Shown: positions 1-7,566 of the stretch, in pieces
How the letters are laid out: every line of letters begins with the position of its first letter
Numbering within the stretch: the stretch's first letter is position 1
Assembly (NCBI GenBank): GCA_002307215.1
Contig: DBTU01000005.1
Coordinates: 59,542-76,877 of the forward strand
Reading direction: 5' to 3'
DNA: 17,336 bases
Source: Lachnoclostridium sp. UBA1308
GTDB taxonomy: Bacteria; Bacillota; Clostridia; Lachnospirales; Lachnospiraceae
Notes under the pieces: generated by a model
Told to the model about the DNA's origin: nothing
What the model saw: only the letters and a program-made list of their open reading frames with translations
Database searches by the model: none
Made by a program: the position numbers and the translations under genes

Positions 1-3
1 ATA

Positions 4-60
4 CTCCTATATGGAAATCATTTTTCCCAGTCCAGATAAAATTCTTTGAGGGCTGAACGG
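4..60 (+). promoter_or_regulatory. purL leader element, copy L of a two-copy conserved motif
   Basis: This ~57-nt element shares two exact blocks with the aspartokinase leader on the other strand at 17227-17285. They are CTCCTATATGGAAA (here 4-17) and GGCTGAAC (here 51-58), separated by 33 nt here and 34 nt there. Both copies also have TTTCCC followed by a GTC. GGAAA (13-17) can pair with TTTCC (23-27), giving a hairpin whose loop differs between the copies. The element ends 147 nt before the purL start. The window begins inside it, so any 5' portion is unseen. That it is regulatory is inferred from position and conservation. Confidence 0.5.
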
Positions 61-97
61 TAACAATTAATGTAGTAATAGACAATATGATTGATAG

Positions 98-195
98 GGA
101 GCAAAGCTCCTTAACAAAGACACTATTAATATACTTATTATGAAAAGGAGCAAAGCTCCTTAACAAAGACACTATTAATATACTTATTATGAAAA
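98..195 (+). repeat. Exact tandem duplication of a 49-bp unit in the purL leader
   Basis: Positions 98-146 and 147-195 are identical over 49 bp. A third partial copy, GGAGC, begins at 196 and forms the purL ribosome site. Each full unit starts with the small hairpin GGAGCAAAGCTCC (5-bp stem, AAA loop) and ends in TTATGAAAA, so the duplication multiplied both a ribosome-site-like GGAGC and its complement GCTCC. It looks like a recent slippage or unequal-crossover event, since no base has diverged. Confidence 0.9.
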
Positions 196-199
196 GGAG
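192..199 (+). promoter_or_regulatory. purL ribosome binding site
   Basis: AAAAGGAG lies six bases before the ATG at 206. The GGAGC at 196-200 is complementary to GCTCC at 155-159 and at 106-110, so the site can be masked by either leader copy unless those pair locally. Confidence 0.8.
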
Positions 200-205
200 C
201 TTAAT

Positions 206-3200
206 ATGAGCATCGTAAAACGTATTTATGTTGAGAAAAAGACACCGTATGCAGTAAGAGCAAATGAATTAAAGACAGAGCTTCGCAGCTATTTAGGTAT
301 GAAGGGGCTGGAAGCGGTACGCGTTCTGATCCGTTATGATATAGAGAATATTAATGAGAATACTTATAAAAAATCACTCGGAACCGTATTTTCGGAGCCG
401 CCGCTTGATGTATTGTTTGAGGAAGGAATCACCACGAGTAATGGGGATAAGGCATTTACCGTGGAATTTCTACCTGGCCAATTTGACCAGAGAGCTGACT
501 CTGCGCAGCAGTGTGTAAAATTATTGAATGAGACAGAGGAGCCGGTTATTCGCTCTGCTACTACTTATGTTCTCTCCGGTAACATTTCGGACGAAGAGTT
601 TGATAAGATTAAGTCCTACTGCATTAACCCGGTAGATTCCAGAGAAGCCGGGGATGTAAAACCTAAGACTTTGGTCACAGAGTTCAGTGATCCTGAGGAT
701 GTTAAGACGTTCGAGGGCTTTATCGATATGAAAGAAGCAGACTTAAAAGAGCTTTATTCATCCTTGAATTTAGCTATGACCTTTAAGGATTTTCAGTTTA
801 TTAAAACCTATTTTCAAACAGAAGAGAAAAGAAATCCTACCATGACGGAAATAAGAGTTCTAGATACCTATTGGTCCGACCATTGCCGCCATACTACCTT
901 CTTAACAGAATTGAAGGATATTCAATTTGAAGATGGTTATTATGCAGAACCCATTAAGGCAGCCTACAAAAGCTATCTGACGGAACGTGAGAAGCTTTAT
1001 AAGGGGCGTGAGGATAAATATATTTCATTAATGGATATTGCACTTCTTGCTATGAAGAAATTAAAGGCAGACGGCAAGCTGGAGGATATGGAAGTCTCTG
1101 ATGAGATTAATGCTTGCTCGATTATCGTACCGATTGAAATCGATGGCAAATCAGAGGAATGGCTTGTATTCTTTAAGAATGAAACCCATAATCATCCGAC
1201 GGAGATTGAGCCCTTCGGTGGTGCAGCAACCTGCCTTGGCGGAGCGATTCGTGATCCGTTATCGGGAAGAGGCTATGTGTATCAAGCGATGAGAGTAACA
1301 GGTGCGGCTGATCCGACCGTATCTGTTAAGGATACCCTAAAGGGAAAGCTTGCCCAGAGAAAGATATGCACCGGAGCGGCAGCAGGTTACAGCTCCTACG
1401 GTAACCAGATTGGTCTTGCAACCGGGTTGGTGGATGAAGTGTATCATCCGAATTATGTAGCAAAGAGAATGGAAATCGGCGCAGTTATGGGAGCGGCTCC
1501 CAGGAAGAATGTAATCCGTGAAGATTCCGATCCGGGGGATATTATTATTTTGATGGGTGGCAGAACCGGAAGAGACGGCTGTGGCGGTGCTACAGGCTCC
1601 TCAAAGAGCCATACCACAGAATCCATCGTTACCTGCGGGGCTGAGGTTCAAAAGGGTAATGCTCCGACTGAGCGCAAGCTGCAGAGATTATTCCGCAGGG
1701 AAGAAGTAAGCAAATTAATTAAGAAATGTAATGACTTTGGTGCCGGCGGTGTATCCGTTGCAATCGGTGAGCTTGCAGCAGGTCTGCGTATTGAACTTGA
1801 TCAAGTACCTAAGAAATATGCAGGGCTTGACGGCACGGAGCTGTCAATCTCCGAATCTCAGGAGAGAATGGCAATCGTGGTGAATCCAAAGGATGTGGAC
1901 CAGATGCTTGCCTTTGCCGAGGAGGAGAATCTTGAAGCAGTTGTTGTTGCTGAGGTTATGAAATCTCCAAGGCTCATAATGAAGTGGAGGGGTAATGAGA
2001 TTGTCAACATCTCCAGAGCCTTTTTAGATACCAACGGTGCCCATCAGGAAGCAGCAGCCTATGTGAGTATACCCTCCAAGGAACAAAATTATCTGGAATC
2101 GGGCTCCGAGATTCAAGGTGCCGGTGTTAAGGAAAAATGGTTAAAGAGCCTTTCAGCACTTAATGTTTGCTCAAAAAAAGGACTTGTCGAAATGTTCGAC
2201 AGCTCCATCGGTGCATCAACCGTTACCATGCCTTATGGCGGAAAATATCAGTTATCACCGATTCAGACCATGACCGCTAAGCTTCCGGTATTAGAGGGTA
2301 CCTGTGATACAGTGACGATGATGAGCTACGGATTTGATCCTTATCTATCCAGTTGGTCCCCGTTCCACGGCTCCGTATATGCCGTAATCTCCTCTGTAGC
2401 AAAAATCGTGGCAGCAGGCGGTGATCATACGAAGATTCGTTTCACCTTCCAGGAGTTCTTTCGAAGACTTGGAAATGATCCGAAGCGCTGGGGTGAGCCT
2501 CTTGTTGCACTGCTTGGTGCTTTTGATGCCCAGATAAAGCTTGGCCTTCCCTCCATCGGGGGTAAAGACAGTATGTCCGGTAGCTTTAACGATATTGACG
2601 TACCTCCGACGCTGGTATCCTTTGCAGTCGACGTGGCGAAGAGTCAAGATATTGTAACGACAGAATTAAAGGCGTCTGGTAATGTTCTTGTTAAATTTGA
2701 TATTACGAGGGATTCCTTCGATCTTCCTGACTATACACGGATGATTGATATGTATACAAATATCACAAAATTAGCGAGAAAAGGTGAGATATTAACAGCA
2801 TTTGCGGTAGGCATCGGCGGAATTGCAGAGGCAGTCAGCAAGATGGCATTTGGTAATAAATTAGGTGTTACTCTAAACAATCAGGTAAAAGAGAAGGATT
2901 TATTCCTGCCGGCATATGGCTCTATCATCGTTGAAATGACAGAGGAAGCAGCGGAAGGCTTGCAAAACAGCGGCTTCAGAGATAATGAATTCAACATGAT
3001 AGGTACAGTAACCGAAACAGCCGAATTTGTATTCGAGGAGGTTACCATAACCATGGAGGAAGCGCTTGGCTCTTGGACGGGCACACTCGAAAAGGTATAT
3101 CCTACACGTACGAAAGCTGTAGAAGAAACAGAGATAAAAGCTGATTTTGCTATGAGACTGTTCGATGCGAAGACAATATATACAGCTAAGAATAAAGTTG

Positions 3201-4000
3201 CTAAACCGAAGGTATTTATTCCGGTATTCCCCGGGACCAATTGTGAGTATGACTCATTGAAGGCATTTAAGTATGCCGGTGCCGAGATAGAGACGATAGT
3301 GTTTAAGAATTTGACGGAGAATAATATCAGAGAATCTGTTGAAGCCTTTACAAAGGGAATTAGAGGAGCACAGATTCTGATGTTCCCCGGTGGGTTCTCT
3401 GCCGGAGATGAACCGGATGGTTCCGGTAAATTCATTGCAACTGCATTTCGTAATGAGAAAATCAAGGAAGCAGTGAACGAGCTTTTAAATGAGCGGGATG
3501 GTCTTGCTCTTGGTATCTGTAATGGTTTCCAGGCTTTAATCAAGTTGGGATTGGTGCCGTATGGTGAGATTACTCCACAGAAAGAGGATTCACCGACCTT
3601 GGCTATGAACAATATCGGCCGCCATGTATCCAAATCAGTTTATACGAAGGTGGTCACCAACAAATCCCCTTGGTTAATAAAGGCTGAGCTTGGCAAAGTA
3701 TATACAATTCCTACTTCTCACGGGGAAGGACGCTTCGTTGCCGGCGAAGAATGGATTAAGAAATTATTTGCAAAAGGGCAAGTGGCCACACAGTATGTCG
3801 ATCTGAATGGAAACCCTACGATGGATGAAGACTTCAATCCAAACGGTTCCTATTATGCAATTGAAGGTATCACAAGTCCGGATGGAAGAATACTTGGCAA
3901 GATGACGCATTCCGAGAGAAGGGGCGATTCGGTTGCGGTCAACATCTTCGGGGAACAGAATCAGTATATCTTTGAATCAGGAGTGTCTTACTTCAGATAA
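206..4000 (+). CDS. purL: Phosphoribosylformylglycinamidine synthase (single-chain FGAM synthase)
   Basis: This enzyme converts FGAR, glutamine and ATP to FGAM, the fourth step of de novo purine synthesis in the cytoplasm. The 1264-residue chain carries everything in one polypeptide, as in clostridia and proteobacteria, instead of the separate PurS/PurL/PurQ subunits of Bacillus. The N-terminal and synthetase part includes the HNHPTEIEPFGGAAT block and the GGATGSS segment. From about residue 1000 there is a class-I glutaminase domain with FPGTNCEYD, the nucleophile C1105 in LGICNGFQ, and the H1172/E1174 pair in SHGEGRF. The ATG at 206 follows AAAAGGAG at proper spacing. No other pur gene is adjacent, so it appears monocistronic. 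A duplicated hairpin leader (98-195) and a conserved upstream element (4-60) suggest leader control, and I see no guanine riboswitch. The frame is intact throughout. Confidence 0.97.
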   Translation: MSIVKRIYVEKKTPYAVRANELKTELRSYLGMKGLEAVRVLIRYDIENINENTYKKSLGTVFSEPPLDVLFEEGITTSNGDKAFTVEFLPGQFDQRADSAQQCVKLLNETEEPVIRSATTYVLSGNISDEEFDKIKSYCINPVDSREAGDVKPKTLVTEFSDPEDVKTFEGFIDMKEADLKELYSSLNLAMTFKDFQFIKTYFQTEEKRNPTMTEIRVLDTYWSDHCRHTTFLTELKDIQFEDGYYAEPIKAAYKSYLTEREKLYKGREDKYISLMDIALLAMKKLKADGKLEDMEVSDEINACSIIVPIEIDGKSEEWLVFFKNETHNHPTEIEPFGGAATCLGGAIRDPLSGRGYVYQAMRVTGAADPTVSVKDTLKGKLAQRKICTGAAAGYSSYGNQIGLATGLVDEVYHPNYVAKRMEIGAVMGAAPRKNVIREDSDPGDIIILMGGRTGRDGCGGATGSSKSHTTESIVTCGAEVQKGNAPTERKLQRLFRREEVSKLIKKCNDFGAGGVSVAIGELAAGLRIELDQVPKKYAGLDGTELSISESQERMAIVVNPKDVDQMLAFAEEENLEAVVVAEVMKSPRLIMKWRGNEIVNISRAFLDTNGAHQEAAAYVSIPSKEQNYLESGSEIQGAGVKEKWLKSLSALNVCSKKGLVEMFDSSIGASTVTMPYGGKYQLSPIQTMTAKLPVLEGTCDTVTMMSYGFDPYLSSWSPFHGSVYAVISSVAKIVAAGGDHTKIRFTFQEFFRRLGNDPKRWGEPLVALLGAFDAQIKLGLPSIGGKDSMSGSFNDIDVPPTLVSFAVDVAKSQDIVTTELKASGNVLVKFDITRDSFDLPDYTRMIDMYTNITKLARKGEILTAFAVGIGGIAEAVSKMAFGNKLGVTLNNQVKEKDLFLPAYGSIIVEMTEEAAEGLQNSGFRDNEFNMIGTVTETAEFVFEEVTITMEEALGSWTGTLEKVYPTRTKAVEETEIKADFAMRLFDAKTIYTAKNKVAKPKVFIPVFPGTNCEYDSLKAFKYAGAEIETIVFKNLTENNIRESVEAFTKGIRGAQILMFPGGFSAGDEPDGSGKFIATAFRNEKIKEAVNELLNERDGLALGICNGFQALIKLGLVPYGEITPQKEDSPTLAMNNIGRHVSKSVYTKVVTNKSPWLIKAELGKVYTIPTSHGEGRFVAGEEWIKKLFAKGQVATQYVDLNGNPTMDEDFNPNGSYYAIEGITSPDGRILGKMTHSERRGDSVAVNIFGEQNQYIFESGVSYFR

Positions 4001-4058
4001 ATGAAATTCATGCGATAGATAGGATTTTTGTATATTTTATATCATTTTTCTTAAGTAT

Positions 4059-4108
4059 CAGAAATAGGAATAAAGCTGACGATTCTGTCAGCTTTATTCC
4101 TGTTTCTG
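4059..4108. terminator. Bidirectional hairpin terminator between purL and the peptidase
   Basis: GGAATAAAGCTGAC at 4067-4080 pairs perfectly with 4087-4100 around a 6-nt loop. The flanking CAGAAATA and TGTTTCTG extend it to about 22 bp with one G-U pair. It sits between two convergent genes, 58 bp after the purL stop and 15 bp beyond the peptidase stop. The following T-richness is modest on the plus strand and poor on the minus strand. Confidence 0.8.
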
Positions 4109-4123
4109 CTTTTGTATAGAGAC

Positions 4124-5242
4124 TTAATAATAATTTTTCCATGAAGCAGTAAATTCATATGAAGAGATACTACCTGAGGTTGCTAGAGTATTTCCTGAAT
4201 CACTATTATAGATATAGCATTGTACACTGGATGTTGCTGCTGACCACACTCCCGCACTACTTTCCTTTTGGCAACTAGTATAATGAACAGTGTTGGAGCT
4301 ATATCCTGAGCTACTAGTAGTTGGTCTTGCCAAGTTATAATAATATTGCGTATTACCATTATAAGGTCGTTCAAAGATCCATTCAGCAGTATTTGTAATA
4401 CCAGAATAGCTAGTAACATTTACAGTGATGGTCGTATATGTATTTGTCGTATAATTCCAGAAATAGTAATTCAAATTTATACCAGTACTGGCAGATGATA
4501 TATAAGTACTGAAATAAATATCATCACCGGGTGAAACGGCGAAATTAGTCAGTGTATGGCTAGCAGAACTTACATTTGTACCTATTGTTTCATAAAATGC
4601 AGAATAACTTACACCAGATGAATCTGCATATTCGTAGATACCATTCTGGGCGAGCTTTCCAACAGATGCACCACCGATACCAACCCATTGTGCTGATGCA
4701 GCCGGTTGATAACTGGATGGAGCATATGTCGTTGGTACGATCACTTCAGCGGAGGCACCATAGGAAGTTGAATTATATATATGTCCGCACCAATTGTTAG
4801 ACTGCGTTGAAAATATTATTTCGTTATCTTCTATTCCATAGTTGTTTTCGATTTGTAAATCACGATCGGTTTGGTGACTTGATTTTGTACTTTCAGTATC
4901 TGAATACTGAATATCACCGCCAATTTTGATATTATTCGGTGTTTCTTCAATTTGTGGGCTAATCCATTTAGCACCTGCTATTTTTTCTTTCCATATCTTT
5001 TTTTCTGAAGGATCACTGGGCGCATTTGGCAGACCATACTTTTGTAATGTTTCATCAGAAGCATTTGCGGGGTTAAAATTATCAGGTACAGTAGTATAAA
5101 ATGTGTTATCATCTAGGTGGATAGTTTTCGAACTATCAACATTACTAAAGATTTCCTTTGCAAATGTTACTTGATAAGTATTACTTAAGAATAAAACTGA
5201 TAAAATGATGGAAATGACTTGTAACCTAACTTTCTTTTTCAT
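4124..5242 (-). CDS. Secreted glutamic peptidase, G1 (A4/eqolisin) family
   Basis: This is a 372-residue predicted exported protease. Residues 1-28 form a signal peptide (basic start, hydrophobic core, cleavage near TFA-KE). Residues ~60-100 look like the propeptide of this family, with the characteristic KYGLPNAPSD stretch. The mature domain (~145-372) is rich in S, T, Y and N and keeps the family landmarks: NNWCG near 149-153, SAQWVGIGG (183-191), the candidate catalytic glutamine Q199 in KLAQNG, and the candidate catalytic glutamate E287 in AEWIFE. In G1 peptidases a Gln/Glu dyad performs catalysis, usually at acidic pH. The start follows AAAGGAGG at good spacing. It is transcribed away from an ECF sigma gene 280 bp away, which could control it. 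Family assignment is firm. Activity, pH preference and substrate cannot be read from the sequence. Confidence 0.85.
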   Translation of the reverse strand: MKKKVRLQVISIILSVLFLSNTYQVTFAKEIFSNVDSSKTIHLDDNTFYTTVPDNFNPANASDETLQKYGLPNAPSDPSEKKIWKEKIAGAKWISPQIEETPNNIKIGGDIQYSDTESTKSSHQTDRDLQIENNYGIEDNEIIFSTQSNNWCGHIYNSTSYGASAEVIVPTTYAPSSYQPAASAQWVGIGGASVGKLAQNGIYEYADSSGVSYSAFYETIGTNVSSASHTLTNFAVSPGDDIYFSTYISSASTGINLNYYFWNYTTNTYTTITVNVTSYSGITNTAEWIFERPYNGNTQYYYNLARPTTSSSGYSSNTVHYTSCQKESSAGVWSAATSSVQCYIYNSDSGNTLATSGSISSYEFTASWKNYY

Positions 5243-5286
5243 TCTGATTTCCTCCTTTAGGGAATTGTTATAACAAAAGATACTTT

Positions 5287-5340
5287 ACATGCATGTAGAG
5301 AAATTATAATACAATAATTGGTAAATGTCATTACATGACA
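5287..5340. promoter_or_regulatory. Palindromes in the peptidase/ECF-sigma divergent spacer
   Basis: The very AT-rich 280-bp spacer (5243-5522) holds a perfect 10-nt palindrome ACATGCATGT (5287-5296) and a perfect inverted repeat TGTCAT-TAC-ATGACA (5326-5340), with TATAAT-like sequence between them. They lie 45-100 bp upstream of the peptidase start, where an operator would be expected. Short palindromes are common in such AT-rich DNA, so the functional reading is weak. I see no confident ECF-type promoter pair elsewhere in the spacer. Confidence 0.3.
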
Positions 5341-5522
5341 ATAATTGATTGATTATAAATTATTTTACGTGATATTATTGTACAAGAAAGCTTTACATTG
5401 TGTGAATAAAAGCACTGAAAAAAATTTAGTTTTATTTACATAAAATAAAATAATTATAATTATCCAGATATCACAAAATCACATTGCTCATCGTGTTATT
5501 AGTGAAAGGAGTTGACAGATAG

Positions 5523-6029
5523 ATGACATTTTCACTTAATAGAGACGAAGAGATTTTAAGAATTGTAGAAACATACAGTAATACTATTTTTAAAATAAGT
5601 CTTGTAATTCTTTGTAATGTAGCTGATGCAGAGGATGCTGTACAAAATACTTTTCTGAAGTATATAACTAAGGCCCCCGTTTTTCGAGATGGAGAACATG
5701 AAAAAGCTTGGTTCATCAAGGTATCAACTAACCTATGTATTGATATGTGTAGATTTAGAAAGCGTCATGTCCAGCTAAACATAGACGATTTTCAGGAGTG
5801 TTATCACTCTGAGGAAAACTGGGAAATATTAAAATCTATGATGGAGCTATCGAAAAAGTACAAAATAGTACTATATTTATATTATATATATGGATATAAG
5901 ACAGACGAGATTGCGAGAATGCTAAAAATATTGCCTTCTACTGTAAGAAAGCGCTTACAATATGGGCGTCAACTTTTGAGAATCGAATATGGAGAGGAGA
6001 GATACCATGAAGGAAAAGCAATTTATTAA
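5523..6029 (+). CDS. ECF-type RNA polymerase sigma factor
   Basis: This 168-residue sigma factor contains only regions 2 and 4, as in the extracytoplasmic-function group. Region 2 runs through VETYSNTIFKISLVIL, the acidic NVADAEDAVQNTFLKY block (core binding), and AWFIKVSTNLCIDMCR (-10 recognition). Region 4 (~105-160) has the helix-turn-helix TDEIARMLKILPSTVRKRL. The start has AAAGGAG at 5505-5511. The next gene starts before this one stops (23-bp overlap), the usual sigma/anti-sigma arrangement. It diverges from a secreted peptidase gene, a plausible regulon member. Its inducing signal and subgroup cannot be told from sequence. Confidence 0.9.
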   Translation: MTFSLNRDEEILRIVETYSNTIFKISLVILCNVADAEDAVQNTFLKYITKAPVFRDGEHEKAWFIKVSTNLCIDMCRFRKRHVQLNIDDFQECYHSEENWEILKSMMELSKKYKIVLYLYYIYGYKTDEIARMLKILPSTVRKRLQYGRQLLRIEYGEERYHEGKAIY

Positions 6030-6765
6030 TGTAATTAACGATATTCAGATCAAGAATGATGTGATAGAAAAATTACAGCGAAAATTGTTGCTAATAGATA
6101 AATCGAATCATCGGAGAAGAATATCAAGAAAACTAATAATTGTGTGCGTAGTTATGACGGCTTTCCTTTTTATAGTGCCGGTATTATATGTAAAAATGAT
6201 AAAATCGAGCCCTATCAAGTCAGATATGGACTTAAGCGCTTATCTTGAAACACAAGAAATAGTATTTAATGAATTGGATCAAGAGCCAATAGATCAATCA
6301 TTCATGGATCTTATAGTTTCTAATGATTTTATACCTATGTCAAAGAAGAAATTATTAGATTATTATGATGTATCCATATCCATAGAGGACGTCTTGCCTA
6401 AATTAAAAGAGTGGGATACAGGAGGTACCCAGGGGATATATAGAAACAAAACAAGAGGAATTTATTTTGATAATAACGATTTTACTTATCAAAGCGATGA
6501 TGAACAACAAAAGCTGACTATCGTATTATCAAAAGGTAATCTGCCTTACTCTGGTTTAACAAGTATCATTGAAGGCTATGATTCAAAGCTAAAGCCATCA
6601 GAGATAAATGGAACTAAAATGATGATAGCTCATTATAAAGACATAGAAGAAACAGATAAATATTACGCGAAATTTATGTACAATGGAAATGGATATGGAG
6701 TATATGCCATAAATTTATCGTGGGATGACTTTCTAAAGGCTATCGGATGTCTGGTAATTAAATAG
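6007..6765 (+). CDS. Probable membrane anti-sigma factor with DUF4367-like ectodomain
   Basis: This protein has about 252 residues. I choose the ATG at 6007 because GGAGAGGAGA lies just upstream. An in-frame ATG at 5989 lacks such a site. A short cytoplasmic stretch (1-40, basic at RRRISRK) is followed by one membrane segment (~42-64) and an extracytoplasmic region of ~185 residues. The C-terminal part (GTKMMIAHYKD...YYAKFMYNGNGYGVYAINLSWDDFLKAI) resembles the DUF4367-type domain found in many Firmicutes anti-sigma-like proteins. No zinc-finger HxxxCxxC motif is present. Its 5' end overlaps the ECF sigma gene by 23 bp, implying translational coupling, and the role is inferred mainly from this. 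The ectodomain may sense an envelope signal, possibly through proteolysis. Confidence 0.65.
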   Translation: MKEKQFINVINDIQIKNDVIEKLQRKLLLIDKSNHRRRISRKLIIVCVVMTAFLFIVPVLYVKMIKSSPIKSDMDLSAYLETQEIVFNELDQEPIDQSFMDLIVSNDFIPMSKKKLLDYYDVSISIEDVLPKLKEWDTGGTQGIYRNKTRGIYFDNNDFTYQSDDEQQKLTIVLSKGNLPYSGLTSIIEGYDSKLKPSEINGTKMMIAHYKDIEETDKYYAKFMYNGNGYGVYAINLSWDDFLKAIGCLVIK

Positions 6766-6798
6766 ACTGGTGGAAAAAATTAGATATTCAGGAGGAAA

Positions 6799-6889
6799 GA
6801 GTGAAAGATTTTACAAATCTTTCACTCGTAAAGTATGTGCCTGCGTAAATCTCGGCATATACTTTATATACGCAGAAGGCCTGCGCAGG
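6799..6889 (+). promoter_or_regulatory. Hairpin-dense leader of the LysE-type gene
   Basis: Four inverted repeats sit in 91 nt. They are a perfect 13-bp stem with TAC loop (6799-6811/6815-6827); a 12-bp stem with one G-U pair (6830-6841/6854-6865); CTGCGTA (6841-6847) complementary to TACGCAG (6869-6875), which excludes the second stem; and the palindrome CCTGCGCAGG (6880-6889) ending 12 nt before the ATG. None is followed by a T-run, so simple termination is unlikely. Either an alternative-fold leader or an inserted palindromic repeat would explain it. Confidence 0.6.
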
Positions 6890-6901
6890 AAGGGGTTAAG
6901 T

Positions 6902-7507
6902 ATGATCTGGAAGGGCTTTAGATTCGGAATGCTGCTGCAGCTTGCAGTCGGTCCAATGTGCTTACTGGTTTTTACAACAGCAACAGCACAGGGACTTTTC
7001 GTCGGATTGTCGCTGGTTATGGCAATTGCACTGATTGATGCTTTGTACATAACCTTGGCTGGATTTGGAATTGCGGCATTCATCGGGAGAGAAGGAGTTA
7101 AAGTCGTTGTAAAGATCTTCGGAGGAATTGTATTAATCCTATTTGGGCTAACAACCATATTAGGAATATTTCATATTACAATTTTGCCTGATATTAAATT
7201 ATTTCGGCAGTTAACTTATCATAATTTATTTCTACAGGGTTTAATATTGACGGCTTCTAATCCATTAACAATCATCTTCTGGAGCGGGGTATTCTCTTCG
7301 CAGGTAGTCGAAAGAAAGCTGTCAAAAAGGCAGCTGTTCTTCTTTGGATTGGGCTGTGTCTTAGCGACCTTATTTTTCTTATCAGGTGTCGCAATTCTTG
7401 GCAGCTGTATCAGCGGATTTTTACCGGAGATTATCATACAGCTTTTAAATGGTGCAGTTGGTATTGTACTCATATTTTTTGGTATTAAATCCTTTTTCAA
7501 AAAATGA
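6902..7507 (+). CDS. LysE/RhtB-family amino-acid exporter
   Basis: This is an integral membrane protein of 201 residues counting from the ATG at 6902, which is preceded by GGAAGGGG. An ATG-less upward extension of the frame runs through the hairpin leader and is not protein-like. About six hydrophobic segments match the family: MLLQLAVGPMCLLVF, VGLSLVMAIALIDALYI, FGGIVLILFGLTTIL, LFLQGLILTASNPLTIIFW, a segment at LFFFGLGCVLATLFFL and a last one at LLNGAVGIVLIFFGI. The early glycine/proline AVGP and the SNPLTIIFW block in the second half are typical family marks. Such proteins export amino acids or related metabolites by proton-coupled transport. The substrate is not predictable. It lies downstream of the sigma/anti-sigma pair but is separated by 136 bp and strong hairpins. 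Confidence 0.85.
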   Translation: MIWKGFRFGMLLQLAVGPMCLLVFTTATAQGLFVGLSLVMAIALIDALYITLAGFGIAAFIGREGVKVVVKIFGGIVLILFGLTTILGIFHITILPDIKLFRQLTYHNLFLQGLILTASNPLTIIFWSGVFSSQVVERKLSKRQLFFFGLGCVLATLFFLSGVAILGSCISGFLPEIIIQLLNGAVGIVLIFFGIKSFFKK

Positions 7508-7520
7508 GATTGTGTAAATT

Positions 7521-7566
7521 GGAGCCCGAAGAATGTCATATTTTCACCTGACATTCTTCGGACTCC
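7521..7566. terminator. Shared terminator hairpin between lysE-type gene and ligase gene
   Basis: GGAGCCCGAAGAATGTCA (7521-7538) pairs with TGACATTCTTCGGACTCC (7549-7566), 17 of 18 positions, around a 10-nt loop. The genes converge here. One arm lies in the last codons of the ligase gene, whose stop codon is at 7536-7538. T-runs are weak on both sides. Confidence 0.7.

Noticed and set aside
2881..3633. 250-codon open frame on the minus strand inside purL
   Set aside because: It lies wholly antisense to the conserved purL glutaminase part, has low-complexity serine/proline-type content and no ribosome site. It is a shadow of purL codon use.
5989..6006. Earlier ATG for the anti-sigma gene
   Set aside because: The ATG at 6007 has the ribosome site GGAGAGGAGA directly upstream. 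The one at 5989 has none.
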